A stretch of DNA of 6,106 nt from Gammaproteobacteria bacterium (GCA_003645495.1 QNFK01000131.1:1-6106); one strand, 5' to 3'. Counted from the stretch's first letter, positions 1-6,106 are shown. Numbers and translations: made by a program. The notes: generated from the sequence alone by a model not told the origin.

Positions 1-1390
1 GATCGTTGAAGCTCTGGAATCGACTGCTTCGGCACTTGGAGAACGTGACGCGAGGCTTCTGCGACTGGCAAACCATGATGTTCTTACAGGCCTGTTTAAT
101 CGGCGCCGCCTGGTCGAGGAACTAAAGAAAGAAATCGATAATGTGACGGTGAATGACTTCACAAGTGCGCTCTTGTTTATCGATCTCGATCAGTTCAAAT
201 ACGTAAACGATACCTGTGGCCACCCTGCTGGAGACCGCTTAATAAGGAAGGTTGCAGATCAACTGACCAGATCGACAGAAGGTCGCGGAATTGTGGCTCG
301 CTTTGGTGGTGATGAATTCGCTGTTCTGGTGAGTGGTGCGAAAAAACGTAAAGCGCGAGAGCTGGCAGAAACGATTCTCGAGGATATGCGACGCCTGGCA
401 CATGTTGAAAATGACAATGTTTTCCATGTTCATTGCAGCATCGGTATTTCGATGATTACGTCAGACAAATTCGATCATGATGAATTATTTGCACAAGCGG
501 ATATTGCCTGCCGTGAAGCGAAGGTCAACGGCAGGAACCGACTACAGTTTTACAACATGTCCGAAAGCGAGGCAGAGAAGATGGTTGCTGACGTTGGCTG
601 GGTCAGCAAACTGCGTGATGCGCTCGACAATGATCGGTTCGTACTTCGCTATCAGCCGATCGTACATATTGCATCCGGACGCATTACTCATCATGAAGTT
701 CTTTTGAGAATGACTGGTGATAATGGCAAGTTGATCTCGCCTGACGCGTTCCTGCCAGCGGCGGTACGCTTTGGCCTCATGGCCGAAATTGACTCGTGGA
801 TGGTTAAAAATGCCATTCGATCACTCGCGGAGTATCGGCGCGAGCGACCGGACCTGAGATTTTCCATCAACCTTTCTGCCAACGCATTTGAGACTCAGGA
901 TCTGACCGAGTATGTGCAACTGCACCTGGAAAAAAACTGTGTGCCGGCAAGCTCGGTAATTTTCGAAATTACGGAAAGTCTGGCCGTGCGCCACCTTAGC
1001 TTCGTGGAACGGCAGATCGAGTCGTTGCGGAAGCTGGGTTGCGAACTGGCGCTCGATGACTTTGGAACGGGCTACAGCTCATTCAGTTATCTGCAGAGAT
1101 TGCCGGTTGATTACATCAAGATTGATGGTTGCTTCATCAGGGACCTGGTGGACAAACCGGTGGACCAGAAGATGATCAAACTGATTGCCGAGATCGGTCA
1201 GGAAGCCGGTATGAAGATCATCGCGGAATACGTGCAAAGTGGTCCAATACTTGCCTTACTTGGGGAGTTGGGCATCGATATGGCACAGGGTTTTTACATT
1301 GGCCGTCCTGCAGCGGCGCCGACTCGAAAGTCGATGCCGATACCTATCAATATGAGCCAGCGACAGGGTTCGCGAAACAGCAGCGCATAA
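1..1390 (+). CDS. GGDEF-EAL cyclic-di-GMP signalling protein, 5'-truncated by window edge
   Basis: This is the C-terminal part of a protein that makes and/or degrades the second messenger c-di-GMP. The frame is open from base 2, giving 462 visible residues to the TAA at 1388. The true start lies upstream. Numbering from the codon at base 2, residues 1-25 look helical (a linker from an unseen sensor domain). The GGDEF domain begins with HDVLTGLFNRR (25-35), has FIDLDQFK and GHPAGD, and carries an intact GGDEF at 102-106 (bases 305-319). No RxxD inhibitory site lies five residues before it (EGRG there). The EAL domain (about 204-436) has EVL for EAL, plus E232, N290, E322, D352/D353 (DDFGTGYSS), K373, E409 and Q429. 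These eight match RocR E175, N233, E265, D295/D296, K316, E352 and Q372, as I recall them, at one constant offset. Both active sites therefore look competent. Which activity dominates cannot be read from sequence. The last ~25 residues are a polar tail. Confidence 0.95.
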   Translation, partial: IVEALESTASALGERDARLLRLANHDVLTGLFNRRRLVEELKKEIDNVTVNDFTSALLFIDLDQFKYVNDTCGHPAGDRLIRKVADQLTRSTEGRGIVARFGGDEFAVLVSGAKKRKARELAETILEDMRRLAHVENDNVFHVHCSIGISMITSDKFDHDELFAQADIACREAKVNGRNRLQFYNMSESEAEKMVADVGWVSKLRDALDNDRFVLRYQPIVHIASGRITHHEVLLRMTGDNGKLISPDAFLPAAVRFGLMAEIDSWMVKNAIRSLAEYRRERPDLRFSINLSANAFETQDLTEYVQLHLEKNCVPASSVIFEITESLAVRHLSFVERQIESLRKLGCELALDDFGTGYSSFSYLQRLPVDYIKIDGCFIRDLVDKPVDQKMIKLIAEIGQEAGMKIIAEYVQSGPILALLGELGIDMAQGFYIGRPAAAPTRKSMPIPINMSQRQGSRNSSA

Positions 1391-1428
1391 ACGAACAAAG
1401 ACCCGAATGTACGTAACTGTAGCAAAGC

Positions 1429-1558
1429 ATCGTAGGAGCGGCTTTAGCCGCGAATTCTATGATTTGCGCAATATGTTGAGCATTCGCGGCGTCTTCGCTC
1501 TCGTGCACTTATGCAGGCTGCCACCCAGCACATCAGTTTAGACAGCCGCTCCTACGAT
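1429..1558. repeat. REPIN/MITE-like palindrome-ended repeat element
   Basis: The two ends form a perfect 15-bp inverted repeat: ATCGTAGGAGCGGCT at 1429-1443 and its reverse complement at 1544-1558. The left end is a complete REP-like unit. Its head is followed by a 6-bp hairpin, GCGGCT-TT-AGCCGC (1438-1451), and then GAATTC. A second, inner inverted repeat pairs GCCGCGAAT (1447-1455) with ATTCGCGGC (1482-1490). On the minus strand the right end has the same head and the same GCGGC/GCCGC stem (1545-1549 with 1486-1490), but 54 nt separate the arms instead of a few. GTAGGAGCGGC-headed REP sequences occur in many copies in gammaproteobacteria and are linked to RAYT transposases, with inverted pairs called REPINs. 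That class assignment rests on family knowledge, since only one copy is visible. The element sits between convergent genes, a typical REP location, and could stop or stabilise both transcripts. No T-run follows the stems, so I do not call it an intrinsic terminator. Confidence 0.75.
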
Positions 1559-1562
1559 ATTC

Positions 1563-2261
1563 CTAGTCCTCGCCACCGCTAAAATCTACCGGCTCTGCCC
1601 AATCCTGGGGCCGTTTCGACTCATACACCGGCTGGAACCGATTCACGATGTCGCAGAAGACATCAGTCGTAATCTCAGCATCATAAGCTGCGGAATGCGC
1701 AGAATTCTCGTCCCAGGTCATCCCTGCGGCTTTTACAGCGCGCGCAAGTACGGTCTGGCCATAAGCCACGCCGCACAGCGTAGCGGTATCGAAGCTACTG
1801 AATGGATGAAACGGATTGCGCTTTATCGCAGTTCGCGCAACAGCCTCATTCAAGAACCCAAGATCAAACGCGGCGTTGTGACCAACCAGGATCGCTCGCG
1901 TGCAACGACTCTCCCGTACTGCACGCCGCACTTCGCGAAAAACTCTTTGTAGTGCATCCCGTTCATCAATAGCGGGGCGAAGCGGATGGTGAGGGTCAAT
2001 GCCGTTCACCGCCAATGACGCTGGTTCGAGGTTTGCGCCCTCGAACGGCTTAACGTGATAGCGGATGGTTTCGCCACGCATCAGTGTGCCGTCTTCCTGA
2101 GGATCGATAAGAACAGCAGCGATTTCCAGCAATGCGTCGGTCCGGCAATTAAAACCACCGGTTTCAACGTCAACAACAACGGGCAGAAAGCTGCGAAAGC
2201 GTTCCGCGATCGAAAATGAATGGGTCACAGTTTCAGGTTGCCTTTTATTACGCAGCGTCAC
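1563..2261 (-). CDS. rnt: Ribonuclease T (3'-exoribonuclease, DEDDh family)
   Basis: RNase T trims 3' ends of tRNA and other stable RNAs in the cytoplasm and acts as a homodimer. In the 232-residue reading, the DEDDh catalytic set is D31 and E33 (VDVETGGF), D133 (GHNAAFD), H189 and D194 (AHSAAYD). All five sit exactly eight residues beyond E. coli D23, E25, D125, H181 and D186 as I recall them. Other family blocks are RFRSFLPVVVDVET, KTDALLEIAA-like, NGIDP, KRNPFHPF and the C-terminal CDIVNRF. Of the four phenylalanines recalled as stacking on RNA 3' nucleotides, F29, F124 and F146 are kept (F37, F132, F154), but F77 is Val85 (AVNGI). The start is uncertain. GTG at 2261 overlaps the upstream aminopeptidase gene by 14 bp and has no clear Shine-Dalgarno. 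GTG at 2228 lies 19 bp after that gene, has AAAAGG 12 nt upstream, and gives 221 residues (E. coli has 215). It is probably co-transcribed with the aminopeptidase. Confidence 0.95.
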   Translation of the reverse strand: MTLRNKRQPETVTHSFSIAERFRSFLPVVVDVETGGFNCRTDALLEIAAVLIDPQEDGTLMRGETIRYHVKPFEGANLEPASLAVNGIDPHHPLRPAIDERDALQRVFREVRRAVRESRCTRAILVGHNAAFDLGFLNEAVARTAIKRNPFHPFSSFDTATLCGVAYGQTVLARAVKAAGMTWDENSAHSAAYDAEITTDVFCDIVNRFQPVYESKRPQDWAEPVDFSGGED

Positions 2262-3765
2262 CGAGCATATTTTTGTCGATGATCAGATGCATAGTGTAAC
2301 GCACGCCGAATCCGGTGATTTCCGTGGGCACGTGAGCAAGTCCGCCTTTACGACTGCAGGCGCTAAGGTCCATATGAACCCATGGAATTTTGTCGTCGAC
2401 AAATTCCTGTAAAAAACTCGCTGCGAGAATATGGTCACCGCCACCATTTGCAGAACACTGCTGAAGGTCCGCCGTGTCGCTCTTAAGATCTTCCAGGAAC
2501 TCTTTGCCGATTGGAAATGGCCAGACTCTTTCGCCACATTCCTGCCCGGATCGCTTGAGGATCGGGTGTAAGTCCGGTCGATTGGTAAATACCCCACTGT
2601 ATCGGGTCGTAACTGCGTTCATGCAGGCGCCGGTCAGCGTCGCATAGTCGATTATCAGGTCGGGCTTGTCCTCCCCCGCAAGCGTCAGTGTGTCGGCAAG
2701 TGCAAGTCGGCCTTCTGCATCGGTGTGAATGCTTTGAATGGTCTTGCCGTTTCGTGCTGTTAATACATCCTGCGACTTGTACGCATTCGGACCAGTTCTG
2801 TTCTCCGTAATTGCCAGCCAGCAGTCGACGGCAACCGGCAAACCAAGCCTGGATATGGTCAGCAAACTGCCGACAGCCACAGCGCTGCCGCCCATATCGA
2901 TATGCATATCGAGCATGGAGGTAAACGGTTTAAGATTGGTGCCGCCCGTATCAAAAATAATCCCTTTGCCGACCAGGCTCAAAGCGGGTTTGGCGGTCTT
3001 GTCCTCCGGACGATAGCGCAAGCGAACAATCGCGGCACTGTCATTGTCATTGCCTTGTGCAACCGCGAGGAACGCGCCGGCGCCCATTTTTTCCAGTTCG
3101 CGAACGCCGTATTTCTTGAATTGCCAGCCTTGCTGTGCGGACATTTCCTTCAACAACTGCACATAGCTCACAGCGTCGAGTTTGTTTGCCGGAAGCGCGG
3201 TCAGCCAGCGGGCGAGATTGTTGCCCTCAGCCTCTGCCGATACCCGACTCAAATCAATCTTGTCCTTGAGGCCAATGATCTTAATGCTCTTCAATCGTGC
3301 ACGCGGTGACTTGGACTTAAACTCCGGCATCGCAAATGCAGCTGCAAGCGCCGCGGCGGTTACGCGCGCAACTAATGTATTCTGCTCTTCCTCATTGAAT
3401 CCCAGGGCCCAGATACCCAGCGTGCCGGCCTTCTCGGATGTCGCTGCAGCAACCATTTTCCGCGCGAATGTCAGCGTTTCGAATGCATCTGACTGCGGAT
3501 CAATCTTGCCGACACTCATGGTCGTCTGACGTTTGTTTTGCAGATGTGTCGATACGGCCGGCAACCCGCCAGTGCCCTTACGGCGCAGCAGGGACTGCAA
3601 TTTGCTGCCCTGGGGCACTTTTCGCCACAGCGATGCAGGGACCTTCTTCGGCAGGATCAGGAGCAGCTGGTCAATACCGGCAATCGTCTTGCCGTCGGGT
3701 GTACCCGTGCTTTGGGTTATTTTCGGGCCGTTGTTTTTGTATTTGTCGGAAAGGAGGCTGCCCAT
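2248..3765 (-). CDS. M17 family leucyl aminopeptidase
   Basis: This is a predicted cytosolic two-metal aminopeptidase that removes N-terminal residues from peptides. It has 505 residues from the ATG at 3765. The catalytic domain (about 170-500) carries VGKGIIFDTGG, NLKP, DMHIDMGG and TDAEGRLALAD. The metal ligands K267, D272, D290, D349 and E351 and the catalytic K279 and R353 all lie exactly three residues before E. coli PepA K270, D275, D293, D352, E354, K282 and R356 as I recall them. That constant offset and near-equal length (PepA has 503) support this start. The frame opens further, to an ATG at 3846, but the extra 27 residues look non-coding. The C-terminus reads WVHMDLSACSRKGGLAHVPTEITGFGVRY, shown here in pieces: WVHMDLSAC then GLAHVPTE, unlike PepA's DIAG-type ending. 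This suggests a divergent M17 subfamily, so I do not assign pepA. The gene ends in TAA TAA and is followed by rnt. It is divergent from aceE. Confidence 0.93.
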   Translation of the reverse strand: MGSLLSDKYKNNGPKITQSTGTPDGKTIAGIDQLLLILPKKVPASLWRKVPQGSKLQSLLRRKGTGGLPAVSTHLQNKRQTTMSVGKIDPQSDAFETLTFARKMVAAATSEKAGTLGIWALGFNEEEQNTLVARVTAAALAAAFAMPEFKSKSPRARLKSIKIIGLKDKIDLSRVSAEAEGNNLARWLTALPANKLDAVSYVQLLKEMSAQQGWQFKKYGVRELEKMGAGAFLAVAQGNDNDSAAIVRLRYRPEDKTAKPALSLVGKGIIFDTGGTNLKPFTSMLDMHIDMGGSAVAVGSLLTISRLGLPVAVDCWLAITENRTGPNAYKSQDVLTARNGKTIQSIHTDAEGRLALADTLTLAGEDKPDLIIDYATLTGACMNAVTTRYSGVFTNRPDLHPILKRSGQECGERVWPFPIGKEFLEDLKSDTADLQQCSANGGGDHILAASFLQEFVDDKIPWVHMDLSACSRKGGLAHVPTEITGFGVRYTMHLIIDKNMLGDAA

Positions 3766-3776
3766 CTGAGTATTAA

Positions 3777-3784
3777 CCTTTTTT
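3777..3784 (-). promoter_or_regulatory. Ribosome binding site deciding the aminopeptidase start
   Basis: On the minus strand, AAAAAAGG is followed by 11 nt and then the ATG at 3765. The spacing is slightly long, but this is the only purine-rich Shine-Dalgarno-like sequence near that codon. Together with the PepA residue numbering it favours the 505-residue start over the upstream ATG at 3846. Confidence 0.5.
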
Positions 3785-3798
3785 GCCCGGCTTGGGCC

Positions 3799-3827
3799 AT
3801 AATATGCATTACAAAGAAGATGTCGCC
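3799..3827 (-). promoter_or_regulatory. Possible promoter for the aminopeptidase-rnt unit
   Basis: The minus strand has TATTAT at 3804-3799, one base from the sigma-70 -10 consensus. It lies in the only AT-rich patch of the divergent intergenic region, 33 nt before the aminopeptidase ATG. The hexamer 17 nt upstream (GGCGAC, 3827-3822) is a poor -35. On the plus strand the same patch reads CATAAT (3798-3803), so it could also serve aceE. Neither direction has a convincing -35 box, so this is a weak call. Confidence 0.25.
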
Positions 3828-3868
3828 GGACATGCAACCGGGGCATTGCGCCACTGCCGGGTGCAAAT

Positions 3869-3919
3869 GTCAGGTTAGTCCGAGCACGATTGAGCGGTGA
3901 TCCTAGCAGGACACCTGAC
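3869..3919 (+). promoter_or_regulatory. Alternative stem-loops upstream of aceE
   Basis: Two mutually exclusive pairings can be drawn here. The first is a compact hairpin at 3896-3915: GGTG/CACC stacked on TCCT/AGGA, with one bulged A (3900) and an AGC loop. The second pairs GTCAGGT (3869-3875) with ACCTGAC (3913-3919), which consumes the right arm of the first. No T-run follows either stem. Whether this stretch is transcribed depends on an unidentified aceE promoter. It resembles no riboswitch family I recognise. Confidence 0.3.
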
Positions 3920-3935
3920 CGAATTCACGCCGTAA

Positions 3936-3957
3936 CTCCCTGCAACGTCGGGAGAGG
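3936..3957 (+). promoter_or_regulatory. Hairpin overlapping the strong Shine-Dalgarno in the aceE leader
   Basis: CTCCC (3936-3940) is complementary to GGGAG (3950-3954), with a 9-nt loop. The right arm covers most of GGAGAGG (3951-3957), the only strong Shine-Dalgarno before aceE. That Shine-Dalgarno is 7 nt from the ATG at 3965, which is optimal, but 18 nt from the aceE ATG at 3976, which is too far for normal use. The stem has five pairs, four of them G-C, so it is modest. Sequestration of the ribosome site is an inference. Confidence 0.35.
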
Positions 3958-3964
3958 CATGTTT

Positions 3965-3979
3965 ATGGACAATTTATGA
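3965..3979 (+). CDS. Possible four-codon leader minicistron (MDNL-stop) coupled to aceE
   Basis: ATG GAC AAT TTA TGA lies in a different frame from aceE. Its start is 7 nt after GGAGAGG, and its TGA (3977-3979) overlaps the aceE ATG (3976-3978) in the ATGA arrangement typical of termination-reinitiation coupling. An in-frame ATG at 3959 would give a six-codon version, but it sits only 1 nt from the Shine-Dalgarno. The peptide itself is unlikely to have a function. If real, its role would be to deliver ribosomes to aceE, which otherwise has only a weak GGA (3967-3969) six bases upstream. A chance arrangement is quite possible. Confidence 0.3.
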   Translation: MDNL

Positions 3980-6106
3980 GCGAATTCAGCAGATTTGATG
4001 ATATTGACCCAACCGAAACGCGTGAGTGGCTGGAGTCTATTGATTCAGTTTTAGGCAAGCACGGTCCTGACCGGGCCCATTTCCTGCTGAATCAGATGAT
4101 AGATTTTGCGCGTCGTTCCGGCGCGTATCTGCCTTACGCCCCGAACACGGCTTATCTCAATACGATTTCCACAGGCCGCCAGCCTGAATACCCGGGTGAC
4201 CGGTCGCTGGAGCGTCGTATTGAGGCCTATATTCGCTGGAATGCGATGGCAATGGTGGTTCAGGCCAACCGGAAAAATACGGAATATGGTGGCCATATCT
4301 CCAGTTACGCGTCTTCAGCCACGCTTTACGAAGTTGGTTTCAATCATTTCTGGCGTGCGCCGACCGAGAAGCAGGGCGGCGATATGGTTTTCATGCAGGG
4401 ACATTCTTCTCCTGGTATCTATTCACGCGCTTTCCTTGAAGGGCGACTCTCCGAGGAGCAACTGCATCGCTTTCGCCAGGAGGTCGGTGGCGGCGGTCTG
4501 TCGTCTTATCCTCATCCGTGGCTGATGCCGGAATTCTGGCAATTCCCGACCGTTTCGATGGGCCTTGGGCCGATGATGGCGATTTACCAGGCGCGTTTCA
4601 TGCGCTACCTGGAACATCGCGACATGGTGGCAGCCAGCGATCGCAAGATCTGGTGTTTCCTCGGCGATGGAGAGATGGACGAACCCGAGTCCATGGGCGC
4701 CATCACCATGCCGGTACGCGAAGGGCTCGACAATCTGATTTTTGTCGTCAACTGCAATTTACAGCGCCTGGACGGACCGGTACGCGGCAACGGCAAGATC
4801 ATCCAGGAGCTCGAGGCGGCGTTTCGCGGTGCCGGCTGGAATGTTCTCAAGGTCATCTGGGGTTCACGCTGGGATCCGTTGCTGGCAGAAGACCGCAAGG
4901 GCTTGTTGCGACGCGTAATGGAAGAGTGTGTCGACGGCGAATACCAGAACTTCAAATCCAAGGGCGGCGACTACGTACGCGAGAATTTCTTTGGCAAGTA
5001 TCCGGAAACTGCCGCCATGGTCGCAGATATGTCGGACGACGAAATCTGGCGTCTCAATCGTGGCGGGCATGATCCGCGCAAGGTTTATGCGGCCTATGAC
5101 AGTGCTGTTAAGCACACCGGGCAACCGACGATAATTCTTGCCAAGACCGTAAAAGGTTATGGCATGGGCGATGCCGGCGAAGGGCAAAATGTTGCGCATC
5201 AGCAAAAGAAACTTGATCTGGATGCGATAAGAGAATTCCGTGATCGTTTCAACATTCCGGTGTCTGACAAGGATCTCGACGACCTGCCTTTTTGCAAACC
5301 TGCGCCAGACAGTGCAGAGCTTGAGTATTTACACGAGCAGCGCAAAGCGCTTGGCGGTTTCCTGCCGCAACGTCGCACAAAATCGACCCCGCTGCCGATT
5401 CCGCCACTGGAGATTTTCAAGACCCAGCTCGAAGGCACGGGTGAACGCGAAGCATCAACGACGATGGCGTTCGTGCGCATCATCACAACGCTGATTAAAG
5501 ATAAACAAATTGGCAAGCACATCGTGCCGATCGTTCCCGACGAGGCGCGTACGTTTGGTATGGAGGGCATGTTCCGCCAGGTCGGCATTTATTCATCAAA
5601 AGGTCAGCTCTACACGCCGCAGGATGCTGATCAGCTCATGTACTACCGCGAGGACAAGAAGGGCCAGATTCTTGAAGAAGGCATCAACGAAGGCGGCGCG
5701 TTCTGTTCCTGGCTGGCGTCGGGTACGTCGTACAGCAACCATGACATTCAGACGATTCCTTTTTATATCTATTACTCCATGTTCGGTTTCCAGAGGATTG
5801 GCGATTTCATCTGGGCTGGCGGCGACCTGCAGGCGCGCGGATTTCTGATCGGCGGTACGGCAGGTCGAACGACCCTCGCCGGTGAAGGTCTGCAACACCA
5901 GGATGGTCATAGCTTGCTGAATGCGTCGACCGTACCAAACTGCGTGTCCTACGATCCGACTTACGCATATGAGCTTGCCGTGATAATTCAGGACGGTTTG
6001 CGCCGCATGATTGGCGAGCAGGAAAACATCTTCTATTACATCACCTGCATGAACGAGAACTATGTTCAACCACCGATGCCGAGTGGCGTCGAGGATGGCA
6101 TCCTGA
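3976..6106 (+). CDS. aceE: Pyruvate dehydrogenase E1 component (homodimeric), 3'-truncated by window edge
   Basis: AceE is the thiamine-diphosphate (ThDP)-dependent E1 of the pyruvate dehydrogenase complex. It decarboxylates pyruvate and passes the acetyl group to the lipoyl domain of E2 (AceF). The frame runs unbroken from the ATG at 3976 for 710 codons. About 177 C-terminal residues are missing compared with the 887 of E. coli. The N-terminus aligns with the E. coli start (MSE...DPTETREWLESIDSV), and an in-frame TGA at 3916 with no intervening start codon fixes it. The ThDP/Mg site is GDGEMDEPES with D231, N261 and Q263 (NCNLQRLDGPV). Active-site H107, H143, H408, E572 (EEGINE) and H641 (GLQHQDGHS) are all present. 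Each is E. coli numbering plus one, as I recall it (D230, N260, Q262, H106, H142, H407, E571, H640). aceF and lpd would be expected downstream but are not visible. No pdhR-like gene lies upstream; the divergent neighbour is an M17 peptidase. Confidence 0.97.
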   Translation, partial: MSEFSRFDDIDPTETREWLESIDSVLGKHGPDRAHFLLNQMIDFARRSGAYLPYAPNTAYLNTISTGRQPEYPGDRSLERRIEAYIRWNAMAMVVQANRKNTEYGGHISSYASSATLYEVGFNHFWRAPTEKQGGDMVFMQGHSSPGIYSRAFLEGRLSEEQLHRFRQEVGGGGLSSYPHPWLMPEFWQFPTVSMGLGPMMAIYQARFMRYLEHRDMVAASDRKIWCFLGDGEMDEPESMGAITMPVREGLDNLIFVVNCNLQRLDGPVRGNGKIIQELEAAFRGAGWNVLKVIWGSRWDPLLAEDRKGLLRRVMEECVDGEYQNFKSKGGDYVRENFFGKYPETAAMVADMSDDEIWRLNRGGHDPRKVYAAYDSAVKHTGQPTIILAKTVKGYGMGDAGEGQNVAHQQKKLDLDAIREFRDRFNIPVSDKDLDDLPFCKPAPDSAELEYLHEQRKALGGFLPQRRTKSTPLPIPPLEIFKTQLEGTGEREASTTMAFVRIITTLIKDKQIGKHIVPIVPDEARTFGMEGMFRQVGIYSSKGQLYTPQDADQLMYYREDKKGQILEEGINEGGAFCSWLASGTSYSNHDIQTIPFYIYYSMFGFQRIGDFIWAGGDLQARGFLIGGTAGRTTLAGEGLQHQDGHSLLNASTVPNCVSYDPTYAYELAVIIQDGLRRMIGEQENIFYYITCMNENYVQPPMPSGVEDGIL

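Noticed and set aside
143..1390. GTG at 143 as the start of a short GGDEF-EAL protein
   Set aside because: The same frame is open to base 2 and encodes the HDVLTGLFNRR start of the GGDEF domain before that codon, so the gene begins outside the window.
1438..1451. REP hairpin as a Rho-independent terminator of the GGDEF-EAL gene
   Set aside because: The stem is followed by GAATTCTATG with no run of T. Its head sequence and paired inverted copy fit a REP element better.
2902..3309. 135-residue plus-strand frame antisense to the aminopeptidase
   Set aside because: It mirrors the codon pattern of the real gene on the other strand and has no domain or ribosome site of its own.
3785..3797. GCCC-GGCTT-GGGC hairpin as an intrinsic terminator
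   Set aside because: The stem is only 4 bp. The adjacent T-run precedes it on the plus strand and becomes an A-run after it on the minus strand, so it has terminator polarity on neither strand.
3766..3846. 27-residue N-terminal extension of the aminopeptidase from the ATG at 3846
   Set aside because: The extension is rich in R, C, H and Y with no family resemblance. The ATG at 3765 has a Shine-Dalgarno and gives PepA-like length and residue numbering.
3538..3900. 120-residue plus-strand reading frame running from inside the aminopeptidase gene into the intergenic region
   Set aside because: It is antisense to a well-supported gene, has low-complexity Cys/Arg-rich composition, no recognisable domain and no good ribosome site.
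3890..3918. TTGAGC with a hexamer 17 nt downstream as an aceE promoter
   Set aside because: The would-be -10 is ACCTGA, which does not resemble the consensus. No other plus-strand pair in 3766-3975 was convincing.
5596..6069. 157-residue minus-strand frame inside aceE
   Set aside because: It lies wholly antisense to a highly conserved part of AceE and shows no independent motif.

Overview
The window looks like ordinary chromosomal DNA of a gammaproteobacterium. The evidence is a homodimeric E. coli-type pyruvate dehydrogenase E1 (AceE), a true RNase T, and a REP/REPIN-type element with the GTAGGAGCGGC head that is common in Pseudomonas- and Xanthomonas-like genomes. Genus cannot be fixed from this sequence. 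There is no transposase, phage gene, CRISPR array, tRNA or rRNA.

Layout, left to right. (1) Positions 1-1390, plus strand: the 3' part of a GGDEF-EAL cyclic-di-GMP gene whose N-terminal (probably sensory) part lies outside the window. (2) Positions 1391-1562: a short convergent intergenic region almost filled by one 130-bp palindrome-ended REPIN/MITE-like element at 1429-1558. (3) Positions 1563-3765, minus strand: a two-gene unit read right to left, first an M17 leucyl aminopeptidase (2248-3765), then rnt (RNase T, 1563-2261 or 1563-2228). The two genes overlap by 14 bp or lie 19 bp apart, depending on the rnt start. (4) Positions 3766-3975: a 210-bp divergent intergenic region that must hold the promoters for both directions and the aceE leader. 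(5) Positions 3976 to the end, plus strand: aceE, complete at its N-terminus and cut by the window edge after about 710 of roughly 887 residues.

The four proteins are housekeeping or signalling functions with no evident shared pathway: c-di-GMP turnover, RNA 3'-end maturation, peptide turnover, and pyruvate to acetyl-CoA. Every catalytic residue I could place by comparison with remembered family members (RocR, RNase T, PepA, AceE) is present at a constant numbering offset, so the genes appear intact. I found no convincing new multi-gene system. The most unusual non-coding signals are the aceE leader and the asymmetric REPIN-like element. In the leader, a strong Shine-Dalgarno is ideally placed for a four-codon minicistron (MDNL-stop) whose stop overlaps the aceE ATG, and that Shine-Dalgarno is partly buried in a small hairpin.
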